Source: Thermococci archaeon (GTDB lineage: Archaea > Methanobacteriota_B > Thermococci > Thermococcales > Thermococcaceae). Taken from it: a DNA stretch of 6,578 nt. A model generated the notes under the pieces. That model was not told the DNA's origin. It did no database searches and saw only the letters and a list, made by a program, of their open reading frames with translations. Position 1 is the first letter of the stretch, and the number at the start of each line of letters is the position of its first letter. Positions 1 through 6,089 of the stretch are shown piece by piece. The translations under genes were made by a program, and so were the position numbers. The stretch is taken from assembly GCA_003663535.1 (NCBI GenBank), contig QMUE01000078.1, positions 1 to 6,578 of the forward strand, in the 5' to 3' direction.

Positions 1-1
1 A

Positions 2-541
2 AAAGTATATTACCAGGTTTTTTCTCCAGTCGCAGTTTGGGTAGGTATTTATCAAAGTTCCACTCCAGACATAGACTATTTCTGGGGAGAGTATTGCACT
101 TATGAATTCCCATCAACAAGTACAGATGTTAAAAAATATTGGGATAAAGCTGTTGAGTTGCACCCAGGTTCGCAGTTCGAAGACTTTGGCTCTATTCAAG
201 TTAAACTATTTTATGATGGAATAGCATACAATCCAAAAGAAGGATCATATCAAGAAAGCAACATAATTTGGCAGTTTGAATGCAACAAGAATGGATGCTG
301 GGTCACAAGCTACCATCCAAAACTCCTTTCACCTCCAGATGTAACATACAGAAACCAAGAATATATGCTTTATATCTATGCAAGAGTACTAGAATGCTGT
401 AGTGGGGGTGATGTCAGTAGTCTTACTTGTAAATGGGCTAATCGGCATTGTGGTGGATGCTTTGCTCCAGATGAGTCAAAATCACAGAACTTTGCAGTAG
501 TTGTCAGGGATGGGTGGGATTGGATAATAGAATTTGGATGA
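2..541 (+). CDS. Cysteine-rich, probably secreted protein of unknown function (5' end cut off)
   Basis: The reading frame is open from the first complete codon at position 2 to TGA at 539-541, giving 179 visible residues. The true start lies outside the window, so any signal peptide cannot be seen. An internal TTG at 158 could be taken as a start, but the frame upstream of it has normal protein-like composition (YYQVFSPVAVWVGIYQ, DIDYFWGEYC), so I treat the gene as 5'-truncated. The visible part has eight cysteines (EYC, FEC, NGC, ECC, LTC, HCGGC), many aromatic residues, and no long hydrophobic segment. That pattern suits a disulfide-stabilised extracellular or cell-surface domain. I do not recognise the family. 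The stop overlaps the ribosome binding site of the next gene, whose product has an N-terminal membrane segment, so the two are probably co-transcribed and may act together at the cell surface. That functional link is inference. Confidence 0.75.
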   Translation, partial: KVYYQVFSPVAVWVGIYQSSTPDIDYFWGEYCTYEFPSTSTDVKKYWDKAVELHPGSQFEDFGSIQVKLFYDGIAYNPKEGSYQESNIIWQFECNKNGCWVTSYHPKLLSPPDVTYRNQEYMLYIYARVLECCSGGDVSSLTCKWANRHCGGCFAPDESKSQNFAVVVRDGWDWIIEFG

Positions 542-551
542 GGGATAGCGA

Positions 552-1466
552 ATGAACAGGCGAAGAGCTATCTTCATTGTTCTTTTACTCTTGGTCTTTT
601 ATTTTCTTCCCAAGGGGGTAATTATTGAGACAGACGAGCCTACTGATGTTAGCTTTGGTGAAACCCTTCCAAAGCACTGTCCCTTCACAATCAAGACTAA
701 ATCCCTATTTTTCGAGTCCGGATTGAATAACGTTACGTTCCACCTCCTTAAAAACAACACTGTATTGGCCAATTACACGCTCAAAGGCATTGAGGGCTCC
801 TACCTCTGTCTTCCGGATGGAATTCTGCTGTATGCATACTATCCGAGCGATCCTGCTGGAGATACCTCGATGGTGTTCTTGGATTACAATTTAAGTGAAA
901 AGTGGAGAAAGAAATTTGATGATCTTGTTCTACCCAAAAATCATGAGAACAGTTCCTTACTTCTCGTAAAGCGTGGAGATTTTGAAATGGGCGTGAAGTC
1001 GTGTATATATAGGATAAACACCGCCACTGGAGATTTGACATATAAATTCTGTCCTGACATCCCAAGGGGCTTTAGGATCTCGGGTATTGAAATCCTTGGA
1101 GATAAGTATTATTTTGTGGCAACATGGGTTGATGCCAGAATGTTGTGGGTTAGAACCAATGGAGAACTGTACCTTGTTAAGGGTTATGAAGCCAGAAAAG
1201 CCCGCGTTGCGAGCATCGATAGCAGTGCTCTGGGTGCAGGCTTCTGGGTCGATGCCAATGATAAATACGTCGCTGTTGCTTACTTCCTTGCGAATGAAGT
1301 GGGGGACTGGAAGAACGGACTGTGCGTCTTTACGAGTGACCATCTAATCAAGATAGCCTGTAAAAAGCTCGATAAAACTCCCAAAAACGTAAGAATTGAA
1401 GGTAGAACGATCTACGTAAAATTCAGGGATGGCACCGTTAAGACTTACAAAATCATAGCACCTTAA
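552..1466 (+). CDS. Secreted or membrane-anchored protein of unknown function, possibly propeller-like
   Basis: 304 residues. ATG at 552 follows a GAGGG motif (540-544) with a 7-nt spacer; the motif overlaps the upstream stop, which suggests translational coupling. The N-terminus has a basic MNRRR head, a hydrophobic stretch at about residues 6-20, then FLPKG, so it is a signal peptide or single membrane anchor with the rest outside the cell. Six cysteines fall in neighbouring pairs (43/86, 151/167, 258/270), suggesting three disulfides. Five N-X-S/T sequons (N60, N68, N74, N113, N133) lie in the first half only, consistent with archaeal N-glycosylation. Phrases such as GDKYYFVATW and NDKYVAVAYF recur as beta-strand-like units, reminiscent of a beta-propeller, but I cannot prove a repeat. 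The family is not recognised. It ends with TAA at 1464-1466, and no close downstream gene continues the unit. The start of this protein is echoed by a short ORF at 1526-1618. Confidence 0.85.
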   Translation: MNRRRAIFIVLLLLVFYFLPKGVIIETDEPTDVSFGETLPKHCPFTIKTKSLFFESGLNNVTFHLLKNNTVLANYTLKGIEGSYLCLPDGILLYAYYPSDPAGDTSMVFLDYNLSEKWRKKFDDLVLPKNHENSSLLLVKRGDFEMGVKSCIYRINTATGDLTYKFCPDIPRGFRISGIEILGDKYYFVATWVDARMLWVRTNGELYLVKGYEARKARVASIDSSALGAGFWVDANDKYVAVAYFLANEVGDWKNGLCVFTSDHLIKIACKKLDKTPKNVRIEGRTIYVKFRDGTVKTYKIIAP

Positions 1467-1525
1467 GGAGTAAAATTACCGTGCTCCCTTCAAGAAGTCG
1501 AGAGGTGAAAGAATAAGCTTGACCA

Positions 1526-1618
1526 ATGAAGCAAAAACCTCTTGGATTTCTGCCAATGATGATATTTGCTCTTTGTTTTCTTCCCAGAGGTATTGATTAT
1601 GAAGCCAAAAGAATATAA
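1526..1618 (+). pseudogene. 30-codon signal-peptide stump, probable remnant of a paralog of the preceding gene
   Basis: ATG at 1526 opens a 30-codon frame ending in TAA at 1616-1618. It encodes a basic head (MKQK), a hydrophobic stretch and FLPRG. Aligned without gaps to the protein starting at 552, FLP occupies residues 18-20 in both, K/R follows, G is residue 22 in both, and F8 and E26 also match. The DNA shares an 11-base identity (ttttcttccca) at 602-612 and 1576-1586 in the same codon phase. After about 25 residues the resemblance stops and the frame closes. A good Shine-Dalgarno motif (AGGTGA, 1503-1508) sits 17 nt before the ATG, too far for normal use. I infer a truncated, decayed duplicate. 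Alternatives are a genuine small membrane peptide or chance similarity between two signal sequences. Confidence 0.45.
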
Positions 1619-1620
1619 AC
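1605..1620 (+). promoter_or_regulatory. BRE/TATA-like promoter for hflX, probably giving a leaderless mRNA
   Basis: A purine-rich BRE-like stretch (ccaaaaga, 1605-1612) runs directly into a TATA-like element (aatataaac, 1612-1620) centred near 1616. Archaeal transcription usually starts about 25-27 bp downstream of the box centre, here near 1642, which is almost exactly the A of the hflX ATG at 1643. No Shine-Dalgarno sequence lies before that ATG. The spacing therefore points to a leaderless transcript. Confidence 0.5.
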
Positions 1621-1642
1621 CCCAAAACTTTAGCTCTTCTCG

Positions 1643-2917
1643 ATGAAGGCTATTGGAATAATAAGACATTCCCCAAATAGAAGGGCCAATAAAGAAGAGT
1701 TCGAGGAGCTTTTGGGGAGTGCTGGCTACGAGATTCTCGCAATAGTTGAACAGGTTAGAGCAGAGCACCCAAAATACAACATCGGTCCCGGAAAGCTCCA
1801 AGAGGTAAAGGAACTAATAAAAGAGCTCAATCCGGATAGGGTAATATTTGCAAATCCGCTTACCTCTTCTCAGTCCTTCAACATAACTAAAGAGCTCAAA
1901 ATTGATGTAATTGACAAATGGCAGCTCGTTCTTGAGATATTTGAAAAGAGAGCACATTCAAAGGAGGCAAAGCTACAGGTAGAGTTTGCCAATCTTCAAT
2001 ATGAACTCCCTCTAGTTAAAGAAGCCATTAGGAGAATTAAACTTGGAGATAGGGCAGGTTTCAAAGGTATGGGTGAATACCAAACACAACAGTACCTCAA
2101 ACACATACGCTACAGGATGGGAAGAATAAAAAAAGAACTAAAAAAAGTAAAGGCCGATAGGGAGGTTAAGCGGAAGAGAAGAGAGGAAGTTGGTTTCATA
2201 TTGATAGCACTGGCAGGTTATACAAACGCCGGTAAATCAACACTTCTCAATACCCTTGCGAATGAAGAGATAGAAGCCAAAATGCAAATGTTTACAACTT
2301 TAGATACAACAACAAGAAGATTTATGATGAACGGGAAAAAGGCCTTAATAACCGACACCGTCGGATTCATAGATGATCTTCCACCGTTTATAGTAGAGGC
2401 CTTTCATTCAACTCTGGAAGAGATCATCAAAGCAGACATCATTTTATTAATCCTTGACGTCAGCGAACCCTGGAAAGAAATAAAAAGAAAGTTTTTAGCA
2501 TCAATTGAGGTCTTAAAAGAGCTAAAGACATTAGACAAGCCACTTATAATAGCTTTAAATAAAAAAGATCTAACCTCCAAAGCAGATGTAGAAGACAAGA
2601 AAAAGGCTCTTGAAGAGCTTATAACCAGAAAAGGAATAATTGCACACAGTATTATCCCAATATCGGCAAAAGAGAATGATTTGGGTGAGCTTAAAAACTC
2701 TTTGGAAGAAGTAATGTTCACACTACCAAAATACAGGCTTTTTGAAGTTCTAGTAAGGGACAAAGAGAAAGTTCCCAAGGTCATGGCAATGATAAATTCA
2801 ATTGGGGAGATTTTAGACATCAAATACGGAGACACTACAAAAATTTTTGCTTATATACAGGTCGGCATGATAAAAAGTTTAACAAAAATGGGTGTAGAGT
2901 TAAGGCACCCGAGCTAA
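1643..2917 (+). CDS. hflX: GTPase HflX (ribosome-associated, archaeal type)
   Basis: 424 residues, a normal length for HflX. The start is fixed by an in-frame TAG at 1631-1633, leaving ATG 1643 as the only candidate. The N-terminal HflX domain (about 1-110) contains the glycine-rich GPGKLQE motif at 48-54. A basic coiled-coil linker follows (about 110-183, with GMGEYQTQ near 142-149). The G domain then carries G1 GYTNAGKST (192-200), switch I FTTLDTTTRR (217-226), G3 DTVGF (238-242), G4 NKKD (306-309) and G5 SAK (341-343). All nucleotide-binding motifs look intact. HflX proteins bind the 50S subunit and hydrolyse GTP; bacterial homologues split or rescue stalled ribosomes, and the archaeal role is less defined. 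The gene stands alone: it lies downstream of an unrelated secreted-protein region and is stop-to-stop convergent with the UPF0201 gene, with no bases between. It appears to be driven by its own TATA-like element at 1605-1620. Confidence 0.96.
   Translation: MKAIGIIRHSPNRRANKEEFEELLGSAGYEILAIVEQVRAEHPKYNIGPGKLQEVKELIKELNPDRVIFANPLTSSQSFNITKELKIDVIDKWQLVLEIFEKRAHSKEAKLQVEFANLQYELPLVKEAIRRIKLGDRAGFKGMGEYQTQQYLKHIRYRMGRIKKELKKVKADREVKRKRREEVGFILIALAGYTNAGKSTLLNTLANEEIEAKMQMFTTLDTTTRRFMMNGKKALITDTVGFIDDLPPFIVEAFHSTLEEIIKADIILLILDVSEPWKEIKRKFLASIEVLKELKTLDKPLIIALNKKDLTSKADVEDKKKALEELITRKGIIAHSIIPISAKENDLGELKNSLEEVMFTLPKYRLFEVLVRDKEKVPKVMAMINSIGEILDIKYGDTTKIFAYIQVGMIKSLTKMGVELRHPS
2872..2888 (-). 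terminator. Candidate oligo-T terminator for the UPF0201 gene, inside the 3' end of hflX
   Basis: Read on the minus strand, two T5 tracts lie 30-46 bases beyond the UPF0201 stop (plus-strand A runs at 2872-2876 and 2884-2888). Short T runs are enough for intrinsic termination by archaeal RNA polymerase. With no intergenic space available, any terminator for this gene must lie within hflX coding sequence. The runs may instead simply reflect lysine and asparagine codons. Confidence 0.3.
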
Positions 2918-3325
2918 TTACTCTATCGGCACCCCATCCTTTGTTCTTGGTGCAAGCCATTTCATAAGTCTCTGTGGTTCTTTTGTTCGTATTATAATTG
3001 TTATTGGGCCCAAAGGCGATTCTTCATTGAAGTTAACTTTTCCCACATATGCTACCTGTTTGTGTACTTTGATTATTATTTCCTCTCCGAAGTAACCCTC
3101 TTCAAGCATAGCCCTAGCAGTATCCAAAATTTGTTGACCTCTAAAAAGCTCATAGAGCCTCTGTAAAGCTTTTTTGTCTTCAGTCTTCCCGAGTAGCAGT
3201 ATGTATTCCCCTTTATCAAAAGCATCAAATTCAAGAGGAGATACCAGATTAAGCATTGCCTTTTTGACTTTCTCTATATCCTCTGTAGGATAAACATGAG
3301 CTTCAACTTCCACTTCTTCAAACAT
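2918..3325 (-). CDS. UPF0201 family protein (conserved archaeal, RNA-binding-like fold)
   Basis: 135 residues from ATG at 3325-3323. I choose this start because GGTGA (3335-3331) sits 5 nt upstream; a GTG at 3334-3332 would add three residues but lies within that ribosome binding site. The protein matches the archaeal UPF0201 family (Pfam RNA_binding, PF01877, as I recall it). Recognisable motifs are YPTED (12-16), [14 protein letters not shown] (61-74), VAYVGKVNF (91-99), SPLGPI (103-108) and the C-terminal WLAPRTKDG (123-131). The family is small, cytoplasmic and widespread in archaea. Structures are reported to have an RNA-binding-like fold related to ribosomal protein L5, but the biochemical role is unproven. 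A relative, COG1325, has been proposed as an exosome-associated protein; I do not assign that role here. The gene diverges from pepQ across a 93-bp intergenic region and converges on hflX with no gap. Confidence 0.9.
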   Translation of the reverse strand: MFEEVEVEAHVYPTEDIEKVKKAMLNLVSPLEFDAFDKGEYILLLGKTEDKKALQRLYELFRGQQILDTARAMLEEGYFGEEIIIKVHKQVAYVGKVNFNEESPLGPITIIIRTKEPQRLMKWLAPRTKDGVPIE

Positions 3326-3370
3326 CTCACTCACCAGAGGTAGTTGGAAAGTAGCTTTTTGAAGTTTTTG

Positions 3371-3388
3371 ACCAAAAACATTTTATTG
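3371..3388. promoter_or_regulatory. Shared AT-rich promoter element between the UPF0201 gene and pepQ
   Basis: The divergent intergenic region (3326-3418) contains accaaaaac (3371-3379, BRE-like) followed by attttattg (3380-3388, TATA-like). On the plus strand this predicts a pepQ transcript start near 3408-3410, giving a leader of about 9-11 nt. Read on the minus strand the same box is caataaaat, predicting a UPF0201 start near 3358 with a leader of about 33 nt containing its GGTGA. One box could serve both genes, but the assignment rests on spacing alone. Confidence 0.35.
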
Positions 3389-3408
3389 TTATCATGCCCA
3401 TCTCAATT

Positions 3409-3413
3409 GGTGA
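3409..3413 (+). promoter_or_regulatory. Ribosome binding site that fixes the pepQ start
   Basis: GGTGA lies 5 nt before ATG 3419, the same geometry as GGTGA-N5-ATG on the opposite strand for the UPF0201 gene. It supports ATG 3419 over an in-frame TTG at 3344, which would add 25 residues that cross the promoter region. Confidence 0.8.
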
Positions 3414-3418
3414 AACTC

Positions 3419-4462
3419 ATGGAAAGGATTAAAGGTATTAGAAATTATATTCAAGAAAATGAAGTCGACGCTGCTTTAATAACAAGCGCTCCCAATCTTT
3501 TTTACTTTGCGGGAGCCGCACCTCTTGTTGGCGGATACCTTGTTGTGACCCCCGAAGAAGAGACTCTCCTCGTTCCAGAACTTGAATACGAGCAGGCAAA
3601 AGAAGAAGCTCACGTTGAAGTTGAGAAATTCAAGAAAACGGACGAGCTTTATGAGTACCTTAAGCGCTTTAAATCACTTGCCGTTGAGGGTGCAATAAGC
3701 CTATCTTTCAATAACACCTTAAAAGAGAAAGCTCAGATAGAAGAGTTCAAACTTTTGGACGATATAATAAAGGAACTTAGAATGATAAAGACTGAGGAAG
3801 AAATAAAACTCATTGAAGACGCATGCAAATTAGCCGATATAGGTGTAATGACCGCTATAGAAGAGATAAGCGAAGGAAAACGCGAGAAGGAAGTTGCTGC
3901 TAAGGTTGAATATGTTATGAAAATGGAAGGTGCCGAAAAGCCCGCCTTTGACACGATAATTGCAAGCGGCCATCGTTCTGCTCTACCCCATGGGATTGCA
4001 AGCGATAAGAGAATTGAAAAAGGCGATCTTGTGGTCATGGATCTCGGGGCACTCTACAGGCACTACAACTCTGACATAACGAGGACAATAGTGGTGGGGA
4101 ACCCAAACGAGAAGCAGAAGGAGATTTACGAAATAGTTCTTGAGGCACAGAAAAAAGCCGTTGAAGCTGCAAAGCCAGGAATGACAGGAAAAGAACTGGA
4201 CAGTATTGCAAGGAACATAATAGCGGAGTATGGCTACGGAGATAAGTTTATCCACTCACTCGGCCATGGAATAGGTCTTCAGGTTCATGAGTGGCCAAGA
4301 GCTTCTCAATATGATGAAACGGTCCTAAAAGAAGGCGTGGTAATAACCATAGAACCGGGCATATACATTCCAAAGTTCGGCGGCGTTAGAATTGAGGATA
4401 CCATAGTCATCACGAAGAATGGTGCAAAAAGGTTAACAAAGACTGAGAGGGAGCTTATTTGA
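3419..4462 (+). CDS. pepQ: Xaa-Pro dipeptidase (prolidase)
   Basis: 347 residues; the well-characterised Pyrococcus furiosus prolidase has 348. It is a cytoplasmic metallopeptidase that cleaves dipeptides with a C-terminal proline, the last step in recycling proline from peptides. The N-terminal domain (about 1-120) has the creatinase/prolidase N fold, with NLFYFAGAAPL and VPELEYE. The C-terminal pita-bread domain (about 125-347) contains all five dinuclear metal ligands: D208 in MDLG, D219 in NSDITRT, H283 in LGHG, E312 in IEPG and E326 in RIED. These equal P. furiosus D209, D220, H284, E313 and E327, offset by one. H191 (LPHG) and H290 (VHEWPR) are also in place, so the enzyme should be active, probably with Co or Mn as in its relatives. 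The gene has a GGTGA site 5 nt upstream, diverges from the UPF0201 gene, and is followed by a clear T-rich tract. Confidence 0.97.
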   Translation: MERIKGIRNYIQENEVDAALITSAPNLFYFAGAAPLVGGYLVVTPEEETLLVPELEYEQAKEEAHVEVEKFKKTDELYEYLKRFKSLAVEGAISLSFNNTLKEKAQIEEFKLLDDIIKELRMIKTEEEIKLIEDACKLADIGVMTAIEEISEGKREKEVAAKVEYVMKMEGAEKPAFDTIIASGHRSALPHGIASDKRIEKGDLVVMDLGALYRHYNSDITRTIVVGNPNEKQKEIYEIVLEAQKKAVEAAKPGMTGKELDSIARNIIAEYGYGDKFIHSLGHGIGLQVHEWPRASQYDETVLKEGVVITIEPGIYIPKFGGVRIEDTIVITKNGAKRLTKTERELI

Positions 4463-4480
4463 ACTTTGCCGGAGCTTGAA

Positions 4481-4499
4481 TGTTTTTGATTTCTTTTTA
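4481..4499 (+). terminator. T-rich intrinsic terminator downstream of pepQ
   Basis: Starting 19 bases after the pepQ stop, the plus strand has two T5 runs separated by six bases (4483-4487 and 4494-4498). This matches the oligo-T signals that terminate transcription in Thermococcales. The tract ends exactly on the stop codon of the minus-strand ATPase fragment. Confidence 0.55.
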
Positions 4500-4700
4500 C
4501 TCTCTTGAAGTCAAAAGCTCCTTAGCTATCTCCTCAAACTTTCTCCCCATGAAGGTGTTGAAATCGTTCCAGTTCATCTCAGAGGTTCCCAGTTCTACCG
4601 CACTTCTATTGGGCTTCACGAAGTGGAAGCAGAAGTGGAAGAAGGTATCGTTGAGAAAATAGCGGGCCTTCTTGCTCCTCTCGCCTTCTGTTATCAGCAT
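4497..4700 (-). pseudogene. Fragment of a DUF234-type archaeal ATPase
   Basis: A 67-codon minus-strand frame (ATG 4700-4698, TAA 4499-4497) resembles the DUF234 region of the archaeal AAA+ ATPases found in many copies in Thermococcales. Diagnostic pieces in order are GERSKKARYFLNDTFFHF (residues 6-23, compare the usual SRRxxYRIxDxFxxFWF), FHFVKPNRS (25-33), AVELG, then FNTFMGRKFEEIAKELL near the end. Full-length members have roughly 350-480 residues: an N-terminal P-loop ATPase domain, a winged helix, DUF234, and a C-terminal nuclease-like segment. Here everything before and after the DUF234 core is gone; an in-frame TGA lies one codon before the ATG. The usual FWF tryptophan reads as cysteine. 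The start has no properly spaced ribosome binding site, and the fragment lies 28 bp downstream of the methylthiotransferase stop on the same strand. I infer a relic of a lost ATPase gene. Expression as a small protein is possible but unlikely. Confidence 0.7.
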
Positions 4701-4728
4701 TCCTCAGAAACTGGGCTTTTAAACAAAT

Positions 4729-6003
4729 TTAATCCACAAGTTCACCCAGAAGATACGTCGAAGTTGCCTTCGTGACTTTTACCTTCACGAATTCTCCAAC
4801 CGGCGCTTCGGGAAGGATTATGTCCTTGTAGTTCATAGTTCTTCCTTCTATTCCCCCTTTCTTCCCTTCACCGTGTGTCAAAACCCCTATCTCTTTGTCA
4901 ACATATCTCCGGTTTATCTCATAGCTTATCGAAAGCCTGAGCCGGTGTAAATAGCGGGAACGTTCCTTTACCTTCCATCCCACTATTTGATCCCTCATCT
5001 TTGCCGCTGGTGTCCCCGGTCTTGGTGAGAAGCGCGAAACATTTATCTTATCCGGTCTAACCTTCTTTATGAGCTCCACTGTGTTTTGAAACGCTTCCTC
5101 GCTTTCTCCAGGAAAGCCGACGATTATATCGGTGTTCAAGTTAAGGTCTTTGATATGCTTTCTAAACTCTCTCACTATCCATTCAAACTCCTCAACTGTA
5201 TAGGTCCTCCCCATTTTCCTCAAAATCTCGTTGTCACCGCTCTGCACCGGCAAATGTAAAAACTTATAGATTTTTTCATCCTTGTAAGCCTCTATCAGCT
5301 CGTCGAGTATTTTGATGGCGTTATTGGGGTTCATCATGCCAACCCTTATCCTAAACTCGCCCTCTATTGATGTGATCTCATCTAAAAGCCTTGCTAAGTT
5401 CGTGCCTATGTCAAATCCGTAGCATCCGGTATCCTCGCTTGAGAGCTGAATCTCCTTGTATCCCTTAGCTACGGCTTCTTTTACCCATTTCATGATAAGC
5501 TCGCCTTTATAGCTCTTCAAAACCCCCCTTGCAAATCTTGTGGCACAGTAAGTGCATGCATTCAGGCAGCCTTCGCTTATCGGAACTACGAAAACAACTC
5601 CCCCCTTCCACACCCGGGGGAGTTCAAGCTTGTCAATGCTTCTCTCTCTCCATCCTTCAACGCTGATTAACTTTTCTCCTCTTTCGGCAAGTTCAATTGC
5701 CCCAACAATTCTATCTATGCTTTTGACCCCAAGAATCCCTGAAACCCTGTCATCTATTGCGCTGGGATTAACATGGGGCAAACATCCGGTGATTATGACC
5801 TTCTTTCCGCTGTCCAAGAGCTCTTTAATCCTTCTTGCCATATGCTTTTCCGTTGGATCTTTAACGGCACAGGTGTTCACGATGACATAGTCTGCGCTAT
5901 CCAAGTCAGCTATCTCATAGCCAGCTCTGAGAAGCAGGGCTTCCATCATCTCGGCGTCTGCCTTGTTCCTTGTACATCCGTAAGTTTCTATGTGAACCCT
6001 CAT
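4729..6003 (-). CDS. tRNA t6A37 methylthiotransferase (archaeal CDKAL1/MtaB-like radical SAM enzyme)
   Basis: 424 residues from ATG 6003-6001; GGAG at 6011-6008 precedes it by 4 nt. The frame runs upstream to 6177, but that extension is antisense to the flavodoxin gene and lacks family character. The enzyme converts N6-threonylcarbamoyladenosine at tRNA position 37, next to the anticodon of ANN-decoding tRNAs, to the 2-methylthio form. The UPF0004 domain (1-110) has cluster cysteines C10 (ETYGC), C45 (VNTC) and C74 (TGC). The radical SAM domain has CxxxCxxC at C146, C150 and C153 (SEGCLNACTYC). Further family motifs are QLSSEDTGCYG (186-196), LPVQSGDNEILRKMGR (251-266) and DIIVGFPGE (292-300). 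A TRAM RNA-binding domain occupies about 364-424. Length and motifs fit the archaeal MiaB-like subfamily rather than MiaB (i6A) or RimO. The gene is transcribed divergently from the flavodoxin-domain gene across an 86-bp region. Confidence 0.95.
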   Translation of the reverse strand: MRVHIETYGCTRNKADAEMMEALLLRAGYEIADLDSADYVIVNTCAVKDPTEKHMARRIKELLDSGKKVIITGCLPHVNPSAIDDRVSGILGVKSIDRIVGAIELAERGEKLISVEGWRERSIDKLELPRVWKGGVVFVVPISEGCLNACTYCATRFARGVLKSYKGELIMKWVKEAVAKGYKEIQLSSEDTGCYGFDIGTNLARLLDEITSIEGEFRIRVGMMNPNNAIKILDELIEAYKDEKIYKFLHLPVQSGDNEILRKMGRTYTVEEFEWIVREFRKHIKDLNLNTDIIVGFPGESEEAFQNTVELIKKVRPDKINVSRFSPRPGTPAAKMRDQIVGWKVKERSRYLHRLRLSISYEINRRYVDKEIGVLTHGEGKKGGIEGRTMNYKDIILPEAPVGEFVKVKVTKATSTYLLGELVD

Positions 6004-6024
6004 CGCACTCCAATTCTTTAGAGC

Positions 6025-6061
6025 ATTTAAAAAGATATGGTAGCAAAATGGGTATTTAAAC
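6025..6061. promoter_or_regulatory. Divergent promoter region with two TTTAAA boxes
   Basis: The 86-bp intergenic region holds two palindromic TTTAAA boxes, at 6026-6031 and 6055-6060, 29 bp apart. For the methylthiotransferase, the distal box (TTTAAATA on the minus strand, 6060-6053) predicts a start near 6030 and a leader of about 27 nt that includes GGAG. For the flavodoxin gene, the box at 6053-6061 has the better BRE-like upstream sequence (aaaatggg, 6045-6052) but leaves only about 7 nt of leader; the box at 6025-6033 would give about 35 nt. Boxes and distances are visible, while the assignments are inference. Confidence 0.45.
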
Positions 6062-6089
6062 ATCCAAGGAGAATAAGAAGTGATGCGAC

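Noticed and set aside
781..1343. Overlapping minus-strand open frames opposite the 552-1466 gene, and a plus-strand frame at 1087-1347
   Set aside because: Their composition is low in protein character, they have no ribosome binding sites, and they are shadows of a better gene with a clear signal segment.
1467..1642. Possible small RNA or regulatory RNA in the gap before hflX
   Set aside because: I see no stable hairpin, k-turn or C/D box pattern. The gap is explained by the signal-peptide stump and the hflX promoter.
1490..1801. Minus-strand open frame of 103 codons across the start of hflX
   Set aside because: It overlaps well-conserved HflX coding sequence, has no family motifs and no start signal.
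2404..2835. 143-codon minus-strand frame inside hflX
   Set aside because: It is serine-, phenylalanine- and leucine-rich, as expected from the reverse of lysine/glutamate-rich coding sequence. The G4 and G5 motifs lie on the opposite strand.
3344..3418. N-terminal extension of PepQ from a TTG at 3344 (25 extra residues)
   Set aside because: It crosses the divergent promoter region, has no ribosome binding site and makes the protein longer than the P. furiosus enzyme. ATG 3419 has GGTGA 5 nt upstream and gives 347 residues.
3733..4255. Two minus-strand frames inside pepQ
   Set aside because: They are antisense to intact metal-site motifs of prolidase and show no independent start signal.
4480..4662. 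60-codon plus-strand frame between pepQ and the methylthiotransferase gene
   Set aside because: The minus strand over the same bases carries recognisable DUF234 motifs. The plus frame begins in the T-rich terminator and has no ribosome binding site.
5552..6021. Plus-strand frames opposite the N-terminal half of the methylthiotransferase
   Set aside because: They are shadows of the conserved cluster-binding region, with no start signals or family resemblance.
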